Source of the DNA: Candidatus Bacteroides merdigallinarum
Lineage (GTDB): Bacteria; Bacteroidota; Bacteroidia; Bacteroidales; Bacteroidaceae
Assembly (NCBI GenBank): GCA_019116285.1
Contig: DXBX01000026.1
Coordinates: 62,001-126,000 of the forward strand
DNA length: 64,000 nt
Direction: 5' to 3'
Position numbers and translations under genes: made by a program
The notes under the pieces: generated by a model
The model's input: the letters and a program-made list of their open reading frames with translations, nothing else
Told to the model about the DNA's origin: nothing
Database searches by the model: none
In this document: in pieces, positions 62,522 through 64,000 of the stretch
Layout: each line of letters opens with the position of its first letter
Numbering within the stretch: the stretch's first letter is position 1

Positions 62522-63775
62522 ATGAAGACAAGACGATTCGTGAATTATATGGGCGGCCTGTTGTGCGCCCTGCCCCTGTTGTCCGCCTGCGACAATGACG
62601 ACTGGAAGGACGAAGTGGATGCCCTCAAAGACCCCGTACCGCAAGGCATCGTGTGGCTGATGGACGATGTGACCACGGTGAACGGCGGCGAGTTTGAAAT
62701 ACGTTTCCGCGTGAATCCTTCGGGAGCCACCCTCACGGCAGAGAACTTCCAGCTGGACGTGGCGGATGAAACCGTTTACCGCTTGCAGACAGAGGAAACT
62801 GCCGCACAGACCAAGGCTTCGTATGTGACTACGCCGGCACATTACCAACTGCTATCCGTGACGCCGGATGTGAATGCTGATGGCGAGACGCTGGACGGCC
62901 AGTGGCTGGCCACCATCGGTGTGCAGGCCGATGCGGACGTGTGGCTGGAGACCAAGCTGACGCTGGTGGCCAGCTATACGGATGTTGCCGGAAACACGGA
63001 GCTGGTGTCGTCCGACGTATTGGATGTGGAGATGCTGCCGCGTGCCACGGACGGGCTGAACATCTGGCATCCCTTGGCGCAGACCTATCGCGGCCATTCG
63101 ACAGGCAATGTGCTGGATAATTATGTATTCCTGGATATGCAGTCGTTCGTGGCCGAGGACGGAAGGGTGAAGCAATACACGGCAGAAACCTGCCTGGCCG
63201 GCACTCCCCTCATGGTGATGGACGAGGCAACGGCGCAGCGCATTCAGACGGAGAATGTAATCGCAGACAATTCCTACATAAAGCTGACTCCCGCCGGGAC
63301 GGATTGGACGGACTTCGAAGCGGAAGAAGATGCCACGTATGATTTCCGTGCCACGCTGAATCTGACCGACATCACCGGGACGGATTATGAGGTGCCTGTG
63401 GAGTACACCATTTACCGGCGCAACGAACTTGTGCTGTCTTTGCCGGTGAATACCACCGACCGGAATTACTCGTTTGATGTGGCCGATGAATTGGCTTCAC
63501 TGGGTTACTCGTCGGAGAACTTCAACGCGCTGCGCCGCAAGGTATTCTCGCCCACGACTTATCATGGCAAGGATGTGCCTGTGGCAGGTGTCAAATTGTC
63601 GGATGACATGCAACTGAGTTTTAGTGTCTTTGGAACCTTGCAATCGGGTACGACGACCGTAGCGGATAATTTCCGGATATCCCTCCGACTGAACGTGCCG
63701 GAGGTGGTGTCGGACAACGTTTCTTCTTTTGTCGTGCAGGATGTAATGCTGAAGGTGCAGCTGGTGGTGGAATAA
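62522..63775 (+). CDS. Lipoprotein with repeated beta-sandwich-like segments
   Basis: 417 residues. Lipobox LSAC, acidic start DNDDWKDEVD. The remainder is beta-rich with Asp/Thr, and pairs of similar motifs (LDVADETVYRL; FDVADELASLG). No family is recognised; the DUF4988-like collagen-like start (WKDEVDALKD) is only suggestive. Gap to the next gene is 15 bp. Confidence 0.75.
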   Translation: MKTRRFVNYMGGLLCALPLLSACDNDDWKDEVDALKDPVPQGIVWLMDDVTTVNGGEFEIRFRVNPSGATLTAENFQLDVADETVYRLQTEETAAQTKASYVTTPAHYQLLSVTPDVNADGETLDGQWLATIGVQADADVWLETKLTLVASYTDVAGNTELVSSDVLDVEMLPRATDGLNIWHPLAQTYRGHSTGNVLDNYVFLDMQSFVAEDGRVKQYTAETCLAGTPLMVMDEATAQRIQTENVIADNSYIKLTPAGTDWTDFEAEEDATYDFRATLNLTDITGTDYEVPVEYTIYRRNELVLSLPVNTTDRNYSFDVADELASLGYSSENFNALRRKVFSPTTYHGKDVPVAGVKLSDDMQLSFSVFGTLQSGTTTVADNFRISLRLNVPEVVSDNVSSFVVQDVMLKVQLVVE

Positions 63776-63790
63776 TACGGTTAGGAACAG

Positions 63791-64000
63791 ATGAAATCAA
63801 TCAGATTGTTAATGTTGCTGGTGCTTGCCACGTTGTGCGTTCTGCCCGTGGCAGCCCAGTGGCGTGTCGGCTTTCAGGCCGGTTATACGCACAATTCGCT
63901 GAGCACGGAGTCCGGTTATTTCTACGACCGTCGTTACGTGGCCTTGGGAGGCTTCACGGCCGGTGTACCCGTGCAGTATGCTTTCAATGACTGGCTGGCT
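63791..64000 (+). CDS. Outer membrane beta-barrel protein (partial, 5' end)
   Basis: 70 codons to the window end. Signal peptide (RLLMLLVLATLCVLPVAAQ), then WRVGFQAGYTHNSLSTESG and VALGGFTAGVPVQYAFNDWLA, the pattern of PorT-type or OmpA-like barrel proteins of Bacteroidota. It shares the transcription unit with the two lipoproteins. Confidence 0.8.
   Translation, partial: MKSIRLLMLLVLATLCVLPVAAQWRVGFQAGYTHNSLSTESGYFYDRRYVALGGFTAGVPVQYAFNDWLA

Overview
The window is a stretch of chromosome from a member of the Bacteroidales, probably Bacteroidaceae. Reasons: the typical Bacteroidota -7 promoter box TAnnTTTG lies upstream of many genes, Shine-Dalgarno sequences are weak, and the gene families are characteristic (NigD-like lipoprotein, DUF3332, DUF1893, DMP19, S9 dipeptidyl peptidase, GGGtGRT protein with its NifU-like partner, short MetH, reverse rubrerythrin). 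The host genes look GC-rich; I could not compute exact values.

Layout. 1-9.3 kb: a HAD phosphatase (cut by the window edge), fabI, an RsmI-like methylase, a membrane protein with a Nudix-like tail, a DPP-IV-like peptidase with lipA, a small cysteine-rich protein, a TIGR01212 radical SAM protein and a flavodiiron protein. 9.3-22.7 kb: nagB, an acyl-CoA ligase, an Omp85-family protein, a DUF3332 lipoprotein, DUF1893 with a Tat-exported aldo/keto reductase, the overlapping operon lon-tgt-lptF/G, and trmN6. 22.99-33.71 kb: an AT-rich integrated element. 33.5-41.6 kb: GGGtGRT and NifU-like genes, DMP19, NigD-like, Yip1, smpB, metH and a broken HigBA-type toxin-antitoxin pair. 41.7-58.5 kb: an MltF-like transglycosylase, udk, Dabb, a DsbD-like protein, an alcohol dehydrogenase interrupted by TGA, an rRNA/tRNA methylase, the operon serC-serA-DUF1015, a DEAD-box helicase, a DUF1016 nuclease, prmA, a repetitive secreted protein and an OmpP1/FadL-like porin. 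58.6-64 kb: fur/perR with rubrerythrin, a TPR-AraC membrane regulator, two lipoproteins, and the start of a beta-barrel gene.

The most interesting region is the element of exactly 10,722 bp. It sits inside the 3' end of the GGGtGRT gene. The displaced host 3' end remains at 22814-22992. The element supplies a replacement 3' end with the same protein sequence but different codons, plus a new terminator, so the host gene stays whole. The element carries an integrase next to the attachment site, a second small tyrosine recombinase, DUF3871, a ParB-like DGQHR protein and several unknown proteins. I recognise no relaxase, conjugation or phage structural gene. Its distal operon encodes four exported proteins, including a lipoprotein with a penicillin-binding-protein fold in which all three catalytic motifs are altered. 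That operon follows a leader of about 315 nt with long competing inverted repeats. This is the best candidate for an undescribed system.

A second theme is structured intergenic DNA. Three arrays of short imperfect palindromes with 21-23 bp period (about 6.3, 35.4 and 61.7 kb) have unrelated sequences but the same architecture. There are also two MITE-like long inverted repeats (43.3 and 46.6 kb) and a scattered CTGT-based repeat. Three genes carry reading-frame oddities: a TGA at a zinc-ligand cysteine codon of an alcohol dehydrogenase, an A8-tract frameshift in a HigB-like toxin, and a C9 tract in fur.
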